NCBI GenBank assembly: GCA_001319865.1
Contig: BBSL01000229.1
Location: 31,464-95,463 of the forward strand
Reading direction: 5' to 3'
Source of the DNA: Burkholderia sp. E7m39
GTDB taxonomy: Bacteria > Pseudomonadota > Gammaproteobacteria > Burkholderiales > Burkholderiaceae
Length of the DNA: 64,000 nucleotides
Shown here: positions 53,408 to 63,389 of the stretch, piece by piece
How the letters are laid out: every line of letters begins with the position of its first letter
Position numbering within the stretch: the stretch's first letter is position 1
Made by a program: the position numbers and the translations under genes
The notes under the pieces: generated by a model
Database searches by the model: none
Seen by the model: only the letters and a program-made list of their open reading frames with translations
Told to the model about the DNA's origin: nothing

Positions 53408-53737
53408 CTAGCTTGCGAGCGGATCGGGACGGTTCGTAACGGTCGCAGCAACGGTAAATAGAGCATTTGCCGACGCGACCGCCGTCATGTTCATAATTCG
53501 ACGAACGATGGCCGCGAGAGTCAGGATACGCACGGACGGTCCATGCAGGAACGGACTGACAGTCACCCCCTCACCGCGGATTGTCTTCAGCAGGTTACGT
53601 GATTTTCGAGGCGCCGGCATTAAGATGAAGTGGAGGCGGTTGTGGTACTCGTCTTCCAGATCACAGACCAGCGCTTCTGCGTCACCCAGACGCACCAGCG
53701 AAGGCGTTCGCCTGTGCATGGAACGACAGGCAGTCAC
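53408..53737 (-). CDS. Possible small hypothetical protein
   Basis: 109 residues. ALVCDLEDEYHNRLHFILMP and FLHGPSVRILTLAAIVRRIM look protein-like, but codon use and start are not convincing. No family recognised. Nothing else is recognised between 53365 and 54052. Confidence 0.3.
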   Translation of the reverse strand: MTACRSMHRRTPSLVRLGDAEALVCDLEDEYHNRLHFILMPAPRKSRNLLKTIRGEGVTVSPFLHGPSVRILTLAAIVRRIMNMTAVASANALFTVAATVTNRPDPLAS

Positions 53738-54052
53738 TGACCACTGCGTGAAAACGGATCCTGGAAAGTTCAGTCATGAACTGCCACTACCATCATCGTT
53801 CGAAGGTGCACAAACCTGCTCATGCAGTTTGACTTCGCAGGTCAAATTGTCGTCCCGGCTGATAGGCGCGGCGCGCACGCCGCTAGCATGACTGCCTTTC
53901 ACACTACGTCGCGGCGCGTGATGCCGTGTGGCGAGCCGCCGCTCCCGGAGCACGCGTCTGGGCCGCCCGGCGGTTGTCCCGATGGGCCTCGAGTAGATAC
54001 GCCCCAAGTTCAGACGAGGGAAACTTCGCGACCATTGATGTGCCAGGGGTAT

Positions 54053-55537
54053 TCACTGGTGAGGCTGGTATGCGGTGGTCGTAGCGGGACCGTTCTCAGG
54101 TGCTAACTCGGCGCGGTCCCATCCGCCTCCCAAGGCTTGCAGTAGATGAACGCTCGCGTCAAGCCGTCGGCCAGCGATTAGTTCTTCGTTGCGCTCATTT
54201 TGCAGCGCAATTGTCTGGGCTGTCACGACGTCCAGATAGCTTACGGCACCGGCGTGGTATCGATTCGTAGTCAGCTTTAGTGAAAGCTGGGCAGCCGTCG
54301 TTGCCCTTCGCTGGCTTAACGATTCGCTGGCGAGTGTGTCCAGCGCGGTGAGGTTATCGTCAACCTGCTGGAATGCCGTAAGAACGGTTTGGCGATAAGA
54401 TGCCACGGCTGAATCGTATTGGGCATTTGCGTCCCTCAGCGTTGCGTTGCGACGCCCGCCGTCAAATAGAGTGCCTGCGAGTTGCGATCCCAGCGACCAA
54501 AACAGGCTGGGTGCGGTCAACCAAGGTGCGAAAAAGGTGCTTTCAAGACCTGCAAATGCAGACAATGTCAGGTCAGGGTAGAAGGCAGCATGCGCCAACC
54601 CAATCTGGGCATTTGCTGCGGCGACCCGCCGCTCCGCTGCAGCGATGTCTGGGCGACGCTCAAGCAGAATCGATGGGACGCTTGCCGGAATCGACGGAAT
54701 CTCTTCTGGATCCACTCGCGGGGCGATAGAAAACGTCGAGGAAGGAACTCCAATTAGCGTGGCAATTGCATGCTGAAGCTGGTCACGTTGCACATCGATA
54801 TCACTATCTGCAGTGCGCGCGCTTTCCAACTGCGTCTGCGCTTGTGCAACTGCCGACGCGTCAATGGCTCCGTTCGTAAGCTGTTGCTCCAAAATCCGAA
54901 GCGCGTCAGCGTAGGCCGTCACCGTATCGTCGAGGAGCTTTTTCTGACGATCGAATGAACGGAGATCAAAATAGTCAGTGGCCAACTGACTCGTAACGGA
55001 GAGTCTGACCGATTCCAGGTCTGCCTGGCTGGCTTGTGCATTGTCCTTTGCCTGCACGCTGGAATCTTTGACCCGGCCAAAGAGATCCGGCTCCCACGAG
55101 GCGGAAGCACCGACTGAGTAATCGGGAATCGTCTTGCCTGCGAGGGACCGCCCTACCACATTCTCCGATGTGCGATATCGCTGTTGGGCGATGCCAGCCG
55201 TGATGGTAGGTGCATAGCCCGCTCTTTGATAGTCAATCATCGAACGCGCGGCTTCCAGTTGCGCGATGGCACCTCGCACGGTCTGGTTTGAGACGTCCAC
55301 GCGAGACTCAAGGCCATTGAGCGTGTCGTCATGGAAGATTTCCCACCATGGGCCACGCGGCGCGTTGTCGCCTGGCTTCGCATTGGACCAGCCAGGCGTG
55401 GCACTTGTCGTCGCAAAATGTTCCGGAACATCAGTTTGAGGAACACTGTACTTAGGCAGCGTGGAGCACGCCGCGAGCCATGTAATGGAGCAGAGCATGG
55501 CAACCCTGCTGAGGGGATAAAAGCGCGAAGAGAACAT
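54053..55537 (-). CDS. NodT-type outer-membrane efflux lipoprotein
   Basis: 494 residues. A lipoprotein signal ends LAACS. Two OEP halves follow, each with the long helical hairpin: LNGLESRVDVSNQTVRGAIA and VPSILLERRPDIAAAERRVA mark the family. It is the trimeric outer-membrane channel of an RND pump. Third in the operon, starting nine bases after the adaptor gene. Confidence 0.9.
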   Translation of the reverse strand: MFSSRFYPLSRVAMLCSITWLAACSTLPKYSVPQTDVPEHFATTSATPGWSNAKPGDNAPRGPWWEIFHDDTLNGLESRVDVSNQTVRGAIAQLEAARSMIDYQRAGYAPTITAGIAQQRYRTSENVVGRSLAGKTIPDYSVGASASWEPDLFGRVKDSSVQAKDNAQASQADLESVRLSVTSQLATDYFDLRSFDRQKKLLDDTVTAYADALRILEQQLTNGAIDASAVAQAQTQLESARTADSDIDVQRDQLQHAIATLIGVPSSTFSIAPRVDPEEIPSIPASVPSILLERRPDIAAAERRVAAANAQIGLAHAAFYPDLTLSAFAGLESTFFAPWLTAPSLFWSLGSQLAGTLFDGGRRNATLRDANAQYDSAVASYRQTVLTAFQQVDDNLTALDTLASESLSQRRATTAAQLSLKLTTNRYHAGAVSYLDVVTAQTIALQNERNEELIAGRRLDASVHLLQALGGGWDRAELAPENGPATTTAYQPHQ

Positions 55538-55546
55538 AATCGAGCC

Positions 55547-56764
55547 CTATGCCTTTCCGTTGGCTGCTGCTTTCGACTGGATCCGGACAGTTTCCCCGTT
55601 CGCGATTGCGTCCCCCGGGTTATTGATTACGCGGTCCGTTGCGGCGACGCCAATCGCAACTTCAACGTAGGTGCCAAAATCGCGTCCGATAGTCACTTTG
55701 CGAAGCTCCACCTTGTTCTGGGCATCGACGACGGCGACTGTTACGCCGTCGGGCCGAAAGAGCAGTGCGCTGACGGGTAGCTGGAATGCAGGAGAAGTGG
55801 TCTTCAGGGCCACATGCACCTGAGCGTAGGAACCAGGCTTCAATGCACCATCAGCATTGTCGATGTCGACTTCGACATGCATCGTGCGGCTCACCGGGTC
55901 GATAGCATTTGAACTACGTGCGACAGTGCCTGCGAACCGGCGGCCCGGATACTGCTGCGTGCTAAGCCAGACTGAAGTTGCTGGAGATATCTCAGCGGAG
56001 TCGTCCTGGGGCACGTCGATGTACACCCTAAGTCGGTCGGTCTGTACGATATGGAAGAGTTCGCCCGGCATCGTTGCAAGTCCGGGCGTGCCGCCAGCCG
56101 TTACCAGAGCGCCGATCTGTACATTGCGAACAGTGATGATGCCACTGAATGGTGCGGTTACGGCCTGATATCCGACCAGCTCCTGAAGGCGGGCGACGTT
56201 TGCCTGCGCCGCTTGCAGCGTAGCCAGTTTCGCGGCCGCATCGCTCGTTTTCGAGTCTGCGTCCTGCTGTGCGACAGACTGTGTCTGCAACATCGCGTTC
56301 CACCGCTGAGCGGTAGTCTTCGAGAAGTTGTAGTTGGCCTGGGCGGTAGCTTCGTCTGCGCGGGCCTGTTTGAGTTCGGCGTCAAGCTCGGGCGTATCAA
56401 TCTGTGCGAGTGTCTGGCCTGCCTTCACCTTTGCACCGATGTCGGCGAACCAGTGTTGGACGTATCCGCTGGTTCGCGCATAGATGGAAGCATCGGCCCA
56501 CGGCGTTACCGATCCGGGGAGAAGCAGCTCCTGACTCGAAGGTGCCAGCGTGGGAGCAACGACCGACACCGTCAGTTCGCTTTGCATGTCGACTTGCGCC
56601 GCCTGTGCGCTGCGTGTCGCGATACGCGGAATAATCCCGATGGCAAGCAGCGCGATGGCAACGCAGCTAAGGCCAATGACCACCGCACGTCGGCGCTGAT
56701 TCGCATGTTTTCTCGGCCTCTCTTCTGGGGTCCCACCAAGGTCTGGCGAAAGGTTCTCGTTCAT
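55547..56764 (-). CDS. RND efflux periplasmic adaptor subunit
   Basis: 405 residues. A membrane anchor (AVVIGLSCVAIALLAIGIIP), a barrel-sandwich hybrid (VTPWADASIYARTSGYVQHW, VKAGQTLAQIDTPELDAELK), an alpha-hairpin (about 145-215), and TAPFSGIITVRNVQIGALV identify an HlyD/AcrA-type adaptor. Starts 14 bases after the permease stop. Confidence 0.9.
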   Translation of the reverse strand: MNENLSPDLGGTPEERPRKHANQRRRAVVIGLSCVAIALLAIGIIPRIATRSAQAAQVDMQSELTVSVVAPTLAPSSQELLLPGSVTPWADASIYARTSGYVQHWFADIGAKVKAGQTLAQIDTPELDAELKQARADEATAQANYNFSKTTAQRWNAMLQTQSVAQQDADSKTSDAAAKLATLQAAQANVARLQELVGYQAVTAPFSGIITVRNVQIGALVTAGGTPGLATMPGELFHIVQTDRLRVYIDVPQDDSAEISPATSVWLSTQQYPGRRFAGTVARSSNAIDPVSRTMHVEVDIDNADGALKPGSYAQVHVALKTTSPAFQLPVSALLFRPDGVTVAVVDAQNKVELRKVTIGRDFGTYVEVAIGVAATDRVINNPGDAIANGETVRIQSKAAANGKA

Positions 56765-56778
56765 TGAAAAGCTTCCTT

Positions 56779-59700
56779 TTAAGAATGCGTGGCAGCGTTG
56801 TCGAGCCTGTCAGCGCGCGACTCGCGGCGTTTTGCCAGCCAGCTGTGGGCCATGCCAAAGACGACGGGCACAAAGATAAGTGTCGATAACGTACCAATGG
56901 CCAGGCCACCGATAACCGCACGGCCCAATGGCGCGTTTTGTTCCCCACCGTCGCCAAGTCCGAGTGCCATCGGCAACATACCGATCAGCATTGCAAGCGC
57001 AGTCATTAAAACCGGCCGGAATCGATTAAATCCGGCATCGAGAGCGGCTGCCAGAGGAAGCATGCCTTTCGCGAGTGACTCCCGCGCCGTGTTGATGACC
57101 AGAATGCTGTTTGCTGTTGCGATGCCGATGCAAAGAATAGTTCCAGTCAACGCCGGCACGCTCAGCGTTGTTTGTGTCACGAACAGCATCCACGCAATTC
57201 CGGCCATGGAAGCCGGCAGACCACTGATGATGATGAGTGGATCAAGCCACGACTGGAAATTGACGACCATCAGGAGATAGACCAGTGCGATTGCAAAGAC
57301 GAGACCAAACGCCAGGCCGCTAAATGATTCGCTCATCGATTGGACCTGGCCGCGCATCACGATCGACGACCCGGGCGGTAGCTGAGCACGTGCAGCGTCA
57401 ACAAGTTTGGATACGTCGGTTGCGACCCCTCCAAGATCGCGTCCTTGTGTAGACGCGAAGATGTCAAGAACCGGTTGCACGTTGTAGTGCGAAACAACAG
57501 CCTGTTGCGTGCTCCGCGATGCCGTTCCCAACGTACCAAGCTGGTTCTGCGGGTTTGCGCTGGAGGGCGTCGTGACGGGAATGTTCGCAAGCGTTTGCAG
57601 AGAATGAATGTCGTACTGCGGAACTTGCGCCATCAGCGGGTAGCTCACGCCATTTTTCGGGTCAAGCCAGAAGTTGGGCGTAGTCTGAGAACTTCCTGAC
57701 AGTGCGATCAGCAGGTTCTGTGCGACGTCCCGTTGCGTCAGCCCTGCCTGCATCGCCTTGGTCCGGTCGACGTTAAGGTTGATGGTTGGCTCGTCGCTTG
57801 GTTGCTGGATTCGCGCATCCACGAGGCCGCGCACGCCCCGCATTTCGCTGAGCAGGCGATTCGCAACAACGCGGTTCTCCTCGAGCTTGTTACCAACAAT
57901 CTGAACGTCAATCGGGGCTGGCAACCCAAAGTTCAGAATCTGGCTAACGATGTCGGCAGGCAGAAATGCGAAGGTAACGCTCGGAAACGCGGTGGAGAGG
58001 GCGTTGCGCAGTTGTGCAACGTACTGTGCGGTTGGCTTGTGGTCCGGGGTCAGCGTGATGAGCACATCCGCATCTTCTGGTCCAACAGGATCGGATGAGT
58101 CGTAGGTCAGATTGATACCGCTCACCGGTACACCGATGTTATCGAGGACAGCCGCCTGTTCGTTGCGCGGAATGACTGAGTGAATCTTCGCTTCGACCTC
58201 GTCAGTAATTCGAGCGGTCTCCTCAATCCGTGTGCCGGTTGGCGCGCGCAGATGCAGTCGAATTTCTCCCGTATCAACGCTTGGAAAGAAGTCGCGACCC
58301 GTGAAGGGCACGAGAACAAGTGATGCGAGACACACAGCAATCCAGACGACAACAAAGCGACGCCGGCTGGCAATAGCGCTGCTGAGCAGACCATGATATC
58401 GCTCACGCATGCGCTCAAATCGGGCTTCGAAACCTGACTGGAACCGTGTCAGCGCCCCTGCGATGCCGCGCGCCGGCGGCGCGTCGGTGCCGCGTGCCCG
58501 CAACAGATACATGGCGAGGGTCGGGATTAGCGTGCGCGAGAAGAAGTACGACGCACACATTGCGAAGACGACCGCCTCTGCGAGTGGCACGAAAAGATAT
58601 CGTGCTACGCCGGAGAGCAGGAACATCGGAACAAAGACGATGCAGATGGACAGCGTCGAGACGAAGGTCGGGACGGCGATTTCGCCGGAGCCGATAAGAA
58701 TTGCGTCGTGCAGAGGTTCGCCGCGCTCCAGATGGTGCGTGATGTTCTCGATTGCGACGGTGGCGTCGTCAACGAGAATACCTACCGCAAGCGCCAATCC
58801 ACCAAGCGTCATGATGTTGATCGTCTGGCCAAGTGCAGCCAGTGCAATGAGCGACGTCAGGACAGCAAGGGGAATTGAAACAGCAATAATAAGCGTGGCG
58901 CGCCAGCTACCGAGGAAAAGCAGGATCATGGCTGCCGTCAGGCATGCCGCAATCAGCGCTTCTCTAACCACGCCGGAGATCGCTGACTTCACGAACACCG
59001 ACTGGTCGGAAAGAGGCGTGATTTTGAGGGCGCTCGGAAGGCCTGCTGCGATTTTGGGCAGCATGTTCTTGACCTGCTGGATGATGGTGAGAGTCGAGGC
59101 GCTACCAGTCTTTTCGACTGTAAGCAACGCGGCTCTCTTGCCATCGGCGCGCACCATGTTCGTCTGTGGAGCATAGCCGTCAATCACATGCGCGACGTCA
59201 CGAACGTAGACGACACCGCCGTTTACGGTCTTGATAGGGAGATCGTTCAGAGCTGCAACGGTCTGCGTGCTACCGTTCATTTCGACGTTGTATTCGCGAG
59301 ATCCGATCTTGGCCGTGCCGCCTGGCAGGATCAGGTTCTGGGCATTAACCGCATTGACGACGTCAATTGGAGCAAGACCTTTCGCCTGCAACGCTTTCGG
59401 ATCGAGCTGGACCATGATCTGGCGAATCTTGCCGCCATATGGGAGCGGAACCGCGGCACCTTGCACGGTTGCAAGTTGTGTGCGAACAAAGCTGTTGCCT
59501 AGGTCGTAGAGTGACTGTTCGGGCAACGTCGAACTCGACAGTCCCAATTGAAGAACCGGAACCGTTGACGCATTGTACGTGATGATGTTCGGCGGGAGCG
59601 TACCTGGCGGCAGAATGCGCAAGATCGACGCGGAGTTGGACGACGCTTCCGCTATCGCACGGTTGATGTCTGCTCCTGCGTGAAAGAAGACTTTCACGAC

Positions 59701-59970
59701 TGAGACACCATTCAATGACTGAGACTCGATGTGCTCGATGTCGTCTACGTCCGACGTAAGCGCGCGCTCGTAGTTCGACGTTATGCGATGCGCCATATCC
59801 TCGGCTGAAAAGCCGTTGTACGTCCAAACGATACTGACAACGGGGATGTCGATATTCGGAAAGATGTCCGTGGGCGTGCGCAGTACAGCGAGAGGCCCGA
59901 TGATGAACAGCAGGACGGCGAGAACAATGAAGGTATAAGGTCGTCGCAGCGCCAGGTTAACTATCCACAT
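56779..59970 (-). CDS. RND efflux inner-membrane permease (AcrB/HAE1 type)
   Basis: 1063 residues from MWIVNLALRRPYTFIVLAVL at 59970, with GGGAG-like AGGGAG upstream; the longer frame runs into the promoter and mobile element. Twelve membrane helices, the two large periplasmic loops and the TM4 proton-relay segment (LGGLALAVGILVDDATVAIE with the Asp-Asp) are present. The group is closest to the HAE1-like hydrophobe exporters rather than CzcA heavy-metal pumps, as the CzcA-specific DFG-x-DGAV signature is missing. First gene of the operon; the shared regulatory site lies 104-123 bases upstream. Confidence 0.91.
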   Translation of the reverse strand: MWIVNLALRRPYTFIVLAVLLFIIGPLAVLRTPTDIFPNIDIPVVSIVWTYNGFSAEDMAHRITSNYERALTSDVDDIEHIESQSLNGVSVVKVFFHAGADINRAIAEASSNSASILRILPPGTLPPNIITYNASTVPVLQLGLSSSTLPEQSLYDLGNSFVRTQLATVQGAAVPLPYGGKIRQIMVQLDPKALQAKGLAPIDVVNAVNAQNLILPGGTAKIGSREYNVEMNGSTQTVAALNDLPIKTVNGGVVYVRDVAHVIDGYAPQTNMVRADGKRAALLTVEKTGSASTLTIIQQVKNMLPKIAAGLPSALKITPLSDQSVFVKSAISGVVREALIAACLTAAMILLFLGSWRATLIIAVSIPLAVLTSLIALAALGQTINIMTLGGLALAVGILVDDATVAIENITHHLERGEPLHDAILIGSGEIAVPTFVSTLSICIVFVPMFLLSGVARYLFVPLAEAVVFAMCASYFFSRTLIPTLAMYLLRARGTDAPPARGIAGALTRFQSGFEARFERMRERYHGLLSSAIASRRRFVVVWIAVCLASLVLVPFTGRDFFPSVDTGEIRLHLRAPTGTRIEETARITDEVEAKIHSVIPRNEQAAVLDNIGVPVSGINLTYDSSDPVGPEDADVLITLTPDHKPTAQYVAQLRNALSTAFPSVTFAFLPADIVSQILNFGLPAPIDVQIVGNKLEENRVVANRLLSEMRGVRGLVDARIQQPSDEPTINLNVDRTKAMQAGLTQRDVAQNLLIALSGSSQTTPNFWLDPKNGVSYPLMAQVPQYDIHSLQTLANIPVTTPSSANPQNQLGTLGTASRSTQQAVVSHYNVQPVLDIFASTQGRDLGGVATDVSKLVDAARAQLPPGSSIVMRGQVQSMSESFSGLAFGLVFAIALVYLLMVVNFQSWLDPLIIISGLPASMAGIAWMLFVTQTTLSVPALTGTILCIGIATANSILVINTARESLAKGMLPLAAALDAGFNRFRPVLMTALAMLIGMLPMALGLGDGGEQNAPLGRAVIGGLAIGTLSTLIFVPVVFGMAHSWLAKRRESRADRLDNAATHS

Positions 59971-60073
59971 GATGCTCCCTAGATGTGTAACGCAATGCCT
60001 CGCGTTCGCTCTTTGGGCATTTAGCGAGGAAGTTGGGAGTATCCGGGCAGTGGATTTACCTGATTCTGACCTT

Positions 60074-60093
60074 GAGATTACAAATTTGACATC
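60074..60093 (-). promoter_or_regulatory. Shared regulatory site, RND-operon copy
   Basis: Read on the minus strand: GATGTCAAATTTGTAATCTC, preceded by CCAAA. It matches the plus-strand site at 60411-60430 at 17 of 20 positions, each facing its own operon. In both, a second GTAA(A)TC follows the first by 22 bases, two helical turns, as expected for an OmpR-type regulator. Confidence 0.75.
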
Positions 60094-60170
60094 TTTGGCA
60101 ATATAGCCGGTGGGATCGGTGGACAAGCGAGAAACCTGCTGGGCAGGGCTTTGTTCTGCTGCCGTCGTCT

Positions 60171-60334
60171 TTATCGGGCAGTTACCCCTAGACAGCACAG
60201 CCGTCTCCGGCGGGTGACGCCAGCCGATTGAATCCTGCACCGTCAAAATCGAAACCCGGTCGGCCTGCTCTGTTGAAAGCTGGCAATTCTATTCAAAGAA
60301 GCCCGCAATTATTTAGGCGGTAACTGCCCGATAA
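60171..60334. mobile_element. 164-bp MITE-like element with perfect 16-bp inverted ends
   Basis: Left end TTATCGGGCAGTTACC (60171-60186) and right end GGTAACTGCCCGATAA (60319-60334) are exact reverse complements. It has no coding capacity. A truncated relative lies at 15477-15604. It sits between the RND and cytochrome c promoters. The mobilising transposase or recombinase is not in this window. Confidence 0.9.
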
Positions 60335-60410
60335 TGGCGGCTGCCGTGGGATGCAGCCGCAACGTGGTGTTCTTCATGCATCGGTGGGCTTCCCAGCAGC
60401 CGGTCCCAAA

Positions 60411-60430
60411 GATGTCAGTTTCGTAATCTC
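60411..60430 (+). promoter_or_regulatory. Shared regulatory site, cytochrome c-chrA copy
   Basis: GATGTCAGTTTCGTAATCTC, preceded by CCAAA and followed by a second GTAATC at 60445-60450. Partner of the site at 60074-60093. The unit lies about 165 bases before the cytochrome c start. Confidence 0.75.
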
Positions 60431-60595
60431 CCGGCAAAGATGCGGTAATCCTGCCAGACCCAGAATGCTACCGCCTTGCGCGAAAGGCTTTTCGCACTTG
60501 CCGGAGGACGCGCGGCACACGATTCGATTGCGTCTAACCTTGGCTCGGCTGCACCCGTGGAGGAGGCGAGCCTCAGAATGGAAAGCTTCATTTAA

Positions 60596-61150
60596 ATGTC
60601 GAGAGAACGCGAACCGTCCGGTAGCCGAGCACGGACGAACTTTGCCACGTTAGGCCTCGCCGCAATCTGTGCGGTCGTGGTTGCATCAGGCGTTATCTAT
60701 TCCGGGGTATATAACGTTTCCGCTGCATCGGGGCACAACCCGGTCGTTGCCTGGGTGTTGCATGCGACGTACGAACAGTCACTGCACCGGCACGCGGTCG
60801 GGGCTGTCGTACCGGCAGACTTGATGGACGACTCGAACATCAGAGCTGGGGCTGAACTATATCGTTCGACCTGTGCTCAATGTCATGGAGCGCCCGGTGA
60901 GACGCTCAGCCCGGTCGGACAGGGAATCTTGCCACTGGCACCCACGCTTCTCAGCGCGACTCGCCGAAACAATCCTCCCATCATGTTCTGGGTGATCAAG
61001 AACGGAGTGAAGATGACAGCGATGCCGGCGTTCGGAAAGACTTGGGACGACAAACAAATCTGGCAGATGACGGCGTTTCTGAACAAGGGCCGAGGCATTT
61101 CCGCCAAAGACTATGCGGCGCTTTCGGCGGGCGCTGGTGCGGCGAAATAG
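60596..61150 (+). CDS. Periplasmic/membrane-anchored cytochrome c
   Basis: 184 residues. One membrane anchor (FATLGLAAICAVVVASGVIY), a YNVSAASGHNPVVAWVLHAT segment typical of this Burkholderiales family, a haem motif CAQCH (about 99-103) and KMTAMPAFGKTWDD with the axial Met. Class I cytochrome c facing the periplasm. Followed by chrA after 93 bases. Role probably electron shuttle to an oxidase or alcohol dehydrogenase. Confidence 0.87.
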   Translation: MSREREPSGSRARTNFATLGLAAICAVVVASGVIYSGVYNVSAASGHNPVVAWVLHATYEQSLHRHAVGAVVPADLMDDSNIRAGAELYRSTCAQCHGAPGETLSPVGQGILPLAPTLLSATRRNNPPIMFWVIKNGVKMTAMPAFGKTWDDKQIWQMTAFLNKGRGISAKDYAALSAGAGAAK

Positions 61151-61243
61151 GGCGAGCTTGGCGCGGCGGGCGATTACGTAGCACAGGCAGCAGTGTTGTC
61201 TTACCGACCACCGCCGGGTGTGCGTTCTGCAGAACGGGGTTAC

Positions 61244-62476
61244 ATGGAACCTGAAAGTTTGTCTCTAACGCTGCCACAGCGAAGCAGCGTCACTGAGGTC
61301 TTCCTGGCGTTTCTGAAGTTAGGCCTTACCAGTTTCGGTGGGCCGGTCGCACACATTGGCTACTTTCGTCGGGAGTTTGTTGAACGTCGCAGATGGTTAA
61401 GCGAAGTGACGTTTATCGACCTCCTGGGGCTCTGCCAGTTCCTTCCAGGTCCTGCAAGTAGCCAGCTTGGATTCTCTATCGGACTGGTCAGGTCTGGCTG
61501 GTTCGGGGCTGCGGCAGCATGGGTGGGATTTACGTTTCCATCTGTTCTGCTCATGCTTGCGTTCGCTATCTTGGCGCCCGACCTAGGCGGACCGTGGGGG
61601 CAAGGCCTTACCCATGGCCTGAAGCTGGTTGCTGTGGTCATCGTTAGCCAGGCTGTATGGGACATGGCACGAACGCTATGTTCAGATCACCGCCGGGCCG
61701 CCATAGCGCTCGTAGCGATGGTTATCGTCGGCGTTCTGACGACCGTTTATGCCCAACTTCTAGTGATTACGATTGGCGCGATCCTCGGATTGCTCATTTG
61801 CCGTGACCCTGTTCTGGAAGTAGTACGCGGGAACCTCGAACTGCGTGTGACTGTAAGTACACGCTCGGTCGGTTTGCTGGCGCTAACGGTTTTCGGCATT
61901 CTTTTTGTCTGCGCAGCCACACTCAACGTTGGGCAGCACGCTCTTGCTGCACGGATCTTCACTATCTTCTATCGCTCGGGTGCGCTCGTTTTCGGAGGCG
62001 GTCATGTTGTGCTGCCACTGTTGCAGCAGCGGACGGTCGCGACGGGGTGGGTGCCCGCAAACGAATTTTTAGCGGGATATGGTGCCGCGCAGATGATGCC
62101 TGGTCCGCTCTTTTCATTCGCGGGCTATCTCGGGTGGATTATGGGCGGCGTTAAGGGGCATTTGGGCGGGGCCTTGCTGGCTACTGTCGCCATTTTCCTT
62201 CCGGGCCTACTTCTCGTTGTCGCCGCCTTGCCTTTCTGGCAGCAATTGCGAAGGAGGCCCTCAATAGGCGCGATGCTTGCCGGTGTGAATGCGTCCGTCG
62301 TGGCACTTCTGGCGACGGCGCTTTATTCGCCGATCTGGACGAGCGCGGTCGCCACAGGAACCGATTTTGCAATTGCTTCGGTGGGTTTTGTGCTTATGAT
62401 CCGCTGGAGGCTAGCACCGATTTACATTGTCGTCGGTTGTGCATGCGCTGGTATGCTTGAGTCGGTTTGCCGATAG
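61244..62476 (+). CDS. chrA: Chromate transporter, two CHR domains
   Basis: 410 residues from MEPESLSLTLPQRSSVTEVF. Two homologous CHR halves: FLKLGLTSFGGPVAHIGYFR and FLPGPASSQLGFSIG in the first, RSGALVFGGGHVVLPLLQQR and AAQMMPGPLFSFAGYLG in the second. Ten or so membrane helices. ChrA proteins export chromate driven by the proton gradient; some lack that activity. Shares a promoter region with the cytochrome c gene. Confidence 0.87.
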   Translation: MEPESLSLTLPQRSSVTEVFLAFLKLGLTSFGGPVAHIGYFRREFVERRRWLSEVTFIDLLGLCQFLPGPASSQLGFSIGLVRSGWFGAAAAWVGFTFPSVLLMLAFAILAPDLGGPWGQGLTHGLKLVAVVIVSQAVWDMARTLCSDHRRAAIALVAMVIVGVLTTVYAQLLVITIGAILGLLICRDPVLEVVRGNLELRVTVSTRSVGLLALTVFGILFVCAATLNVGQHALAARIFTIFYRSGALVFGGGHVVLPLLQQRTVATGWVPANEFLAGYGAAQMMPGPLFSFAGYLGWIMGGVKGHLGGALLATVAIFLPGLLLVVAALPFWQQLRRRPSIGAMLAGVNASVVALLATALYSPIWTSAVATGTDFAIASVGFVLMIRWRLAPIYIVVGCACAGMLESVCR

Positions 62477-63020
62477 CGGCGGCACGCTCATACTATGTCG
62501 TAAGATTCGAGCTGTGCCCCTTCAATGAATAGGTACGACTCTCGATTGTTTCAGCCGTGATTATGCACAGACACGCGAGCGCTTCATGGAAGTTACAAGC
62601 AAAGCGCGAGCTCTAACCGATCGCTTTCTTCACGCACTCAAAGGCCCTAATGGTGAGGAGCTATCGACTGACGCGGCATGGTTCGGTCCGAAGTCAGCGC
62701 GCAACTCAACGAGGCGGTAACTTGGATTAACGATGATGCTACGCAGAAGAACGCGGCGCTTGTCAAAAAGGAGGCGGCAGGTCTGCATCCCTCGACGACC
62801 AGACACGATCGCTGTGGACGACGCAGTAGCGACTTCTGGTTGTGCAGGGCGGACAATCGAGAGCGGCTTCCGGTTCGCAGTCCGCATGCGCGTTAAGTGT
62901 GCATATGCACGAAAACCTATACGAAGGTCTGGTTTCGGTTTTCCGCAACCATGGATACGATGACTCGAAGGCTGTATTGAATTCATAGAGCAAACAGAAA
63001 CGAACTGATCAGGTCATCAA
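62477..63020. other. Intergenic region with a chemoreceptor remnant
   Basis: A frame at 62678-62800 encodes SAQLNEAVTWINDDATQKNA then ALVKKEAAG, matching the C-terminal chemoreceptor segment INQAV..ID..TQQNAALVEEAAA. The rest of the receptor is missing and the tail is scrambled, so this is a gene fragment. Confidence 0.6.
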
Positions 63021-63389
63021 GTGACGAAGAAACCAGTGATATCAATCGTCGACGATGACGAATCGATTCGTATCGCGACCGCGAGCCTTGTTCGGTCGCT
63101 TGGATATTCGGCGAGGAGTTTTGCATCTGCAGAAGCGTTTCTCAACTCAGATGCGGCTAAGCGATCATGTTGCGTCATCTCTGACGTGCGAATGCCCAAC
63201 ATGAGTGGCCTCGAAATGGTTCGCCGTCTAAGGGCGCTTCCGTGCATGTTACCTGTGATCTTTGTAACGGGCCGAGACCTGGATGAAGTTCACCACACGG
63301 TGCTTTTGCTAGGAACCGCAACGACCTTGAGTAAGCCACTCGTAGGGGATCGGTTGTCGGCCGCACTCGAGACCGTCTTAGGTGCCTAA
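63021..63389 (+). CDS. Single-domain response regulator (FixJ-like receiver)
   Basis: 122 residues, only a receiver. ISIVDDDESIRIATASLVRS (acidic pair), CCVISDVRMPNMSGLEMVRR with the acceptor Asp, VIFVTGRD with Thr and LSKPL with Lys are intact. The sequence type is the FixJ/LuxR subgroup, but no HTH follows. It may act as a phosphate sink or a CheY-like output. Confidence 0.85.
   Translation: MTKKPVISIVDDDESIRIATASLVRSLGYSARSFASAEAFLNSDAAKRSCCVISDVRMPNMSGLEMVRRLRALPCMLPVIFVTGRDLDEVHHTVLLLGTATTLSKPLVGDRLSAALETVLGA

Noticed and set aside
56779..60246. Extended 1155-residue RND permease
   Set aside because: The extra 92 N-terminal residues would translate the promoter and part of the mobile element; MWIVNLALRRP at 59970 with a good ribosome site is the family start.
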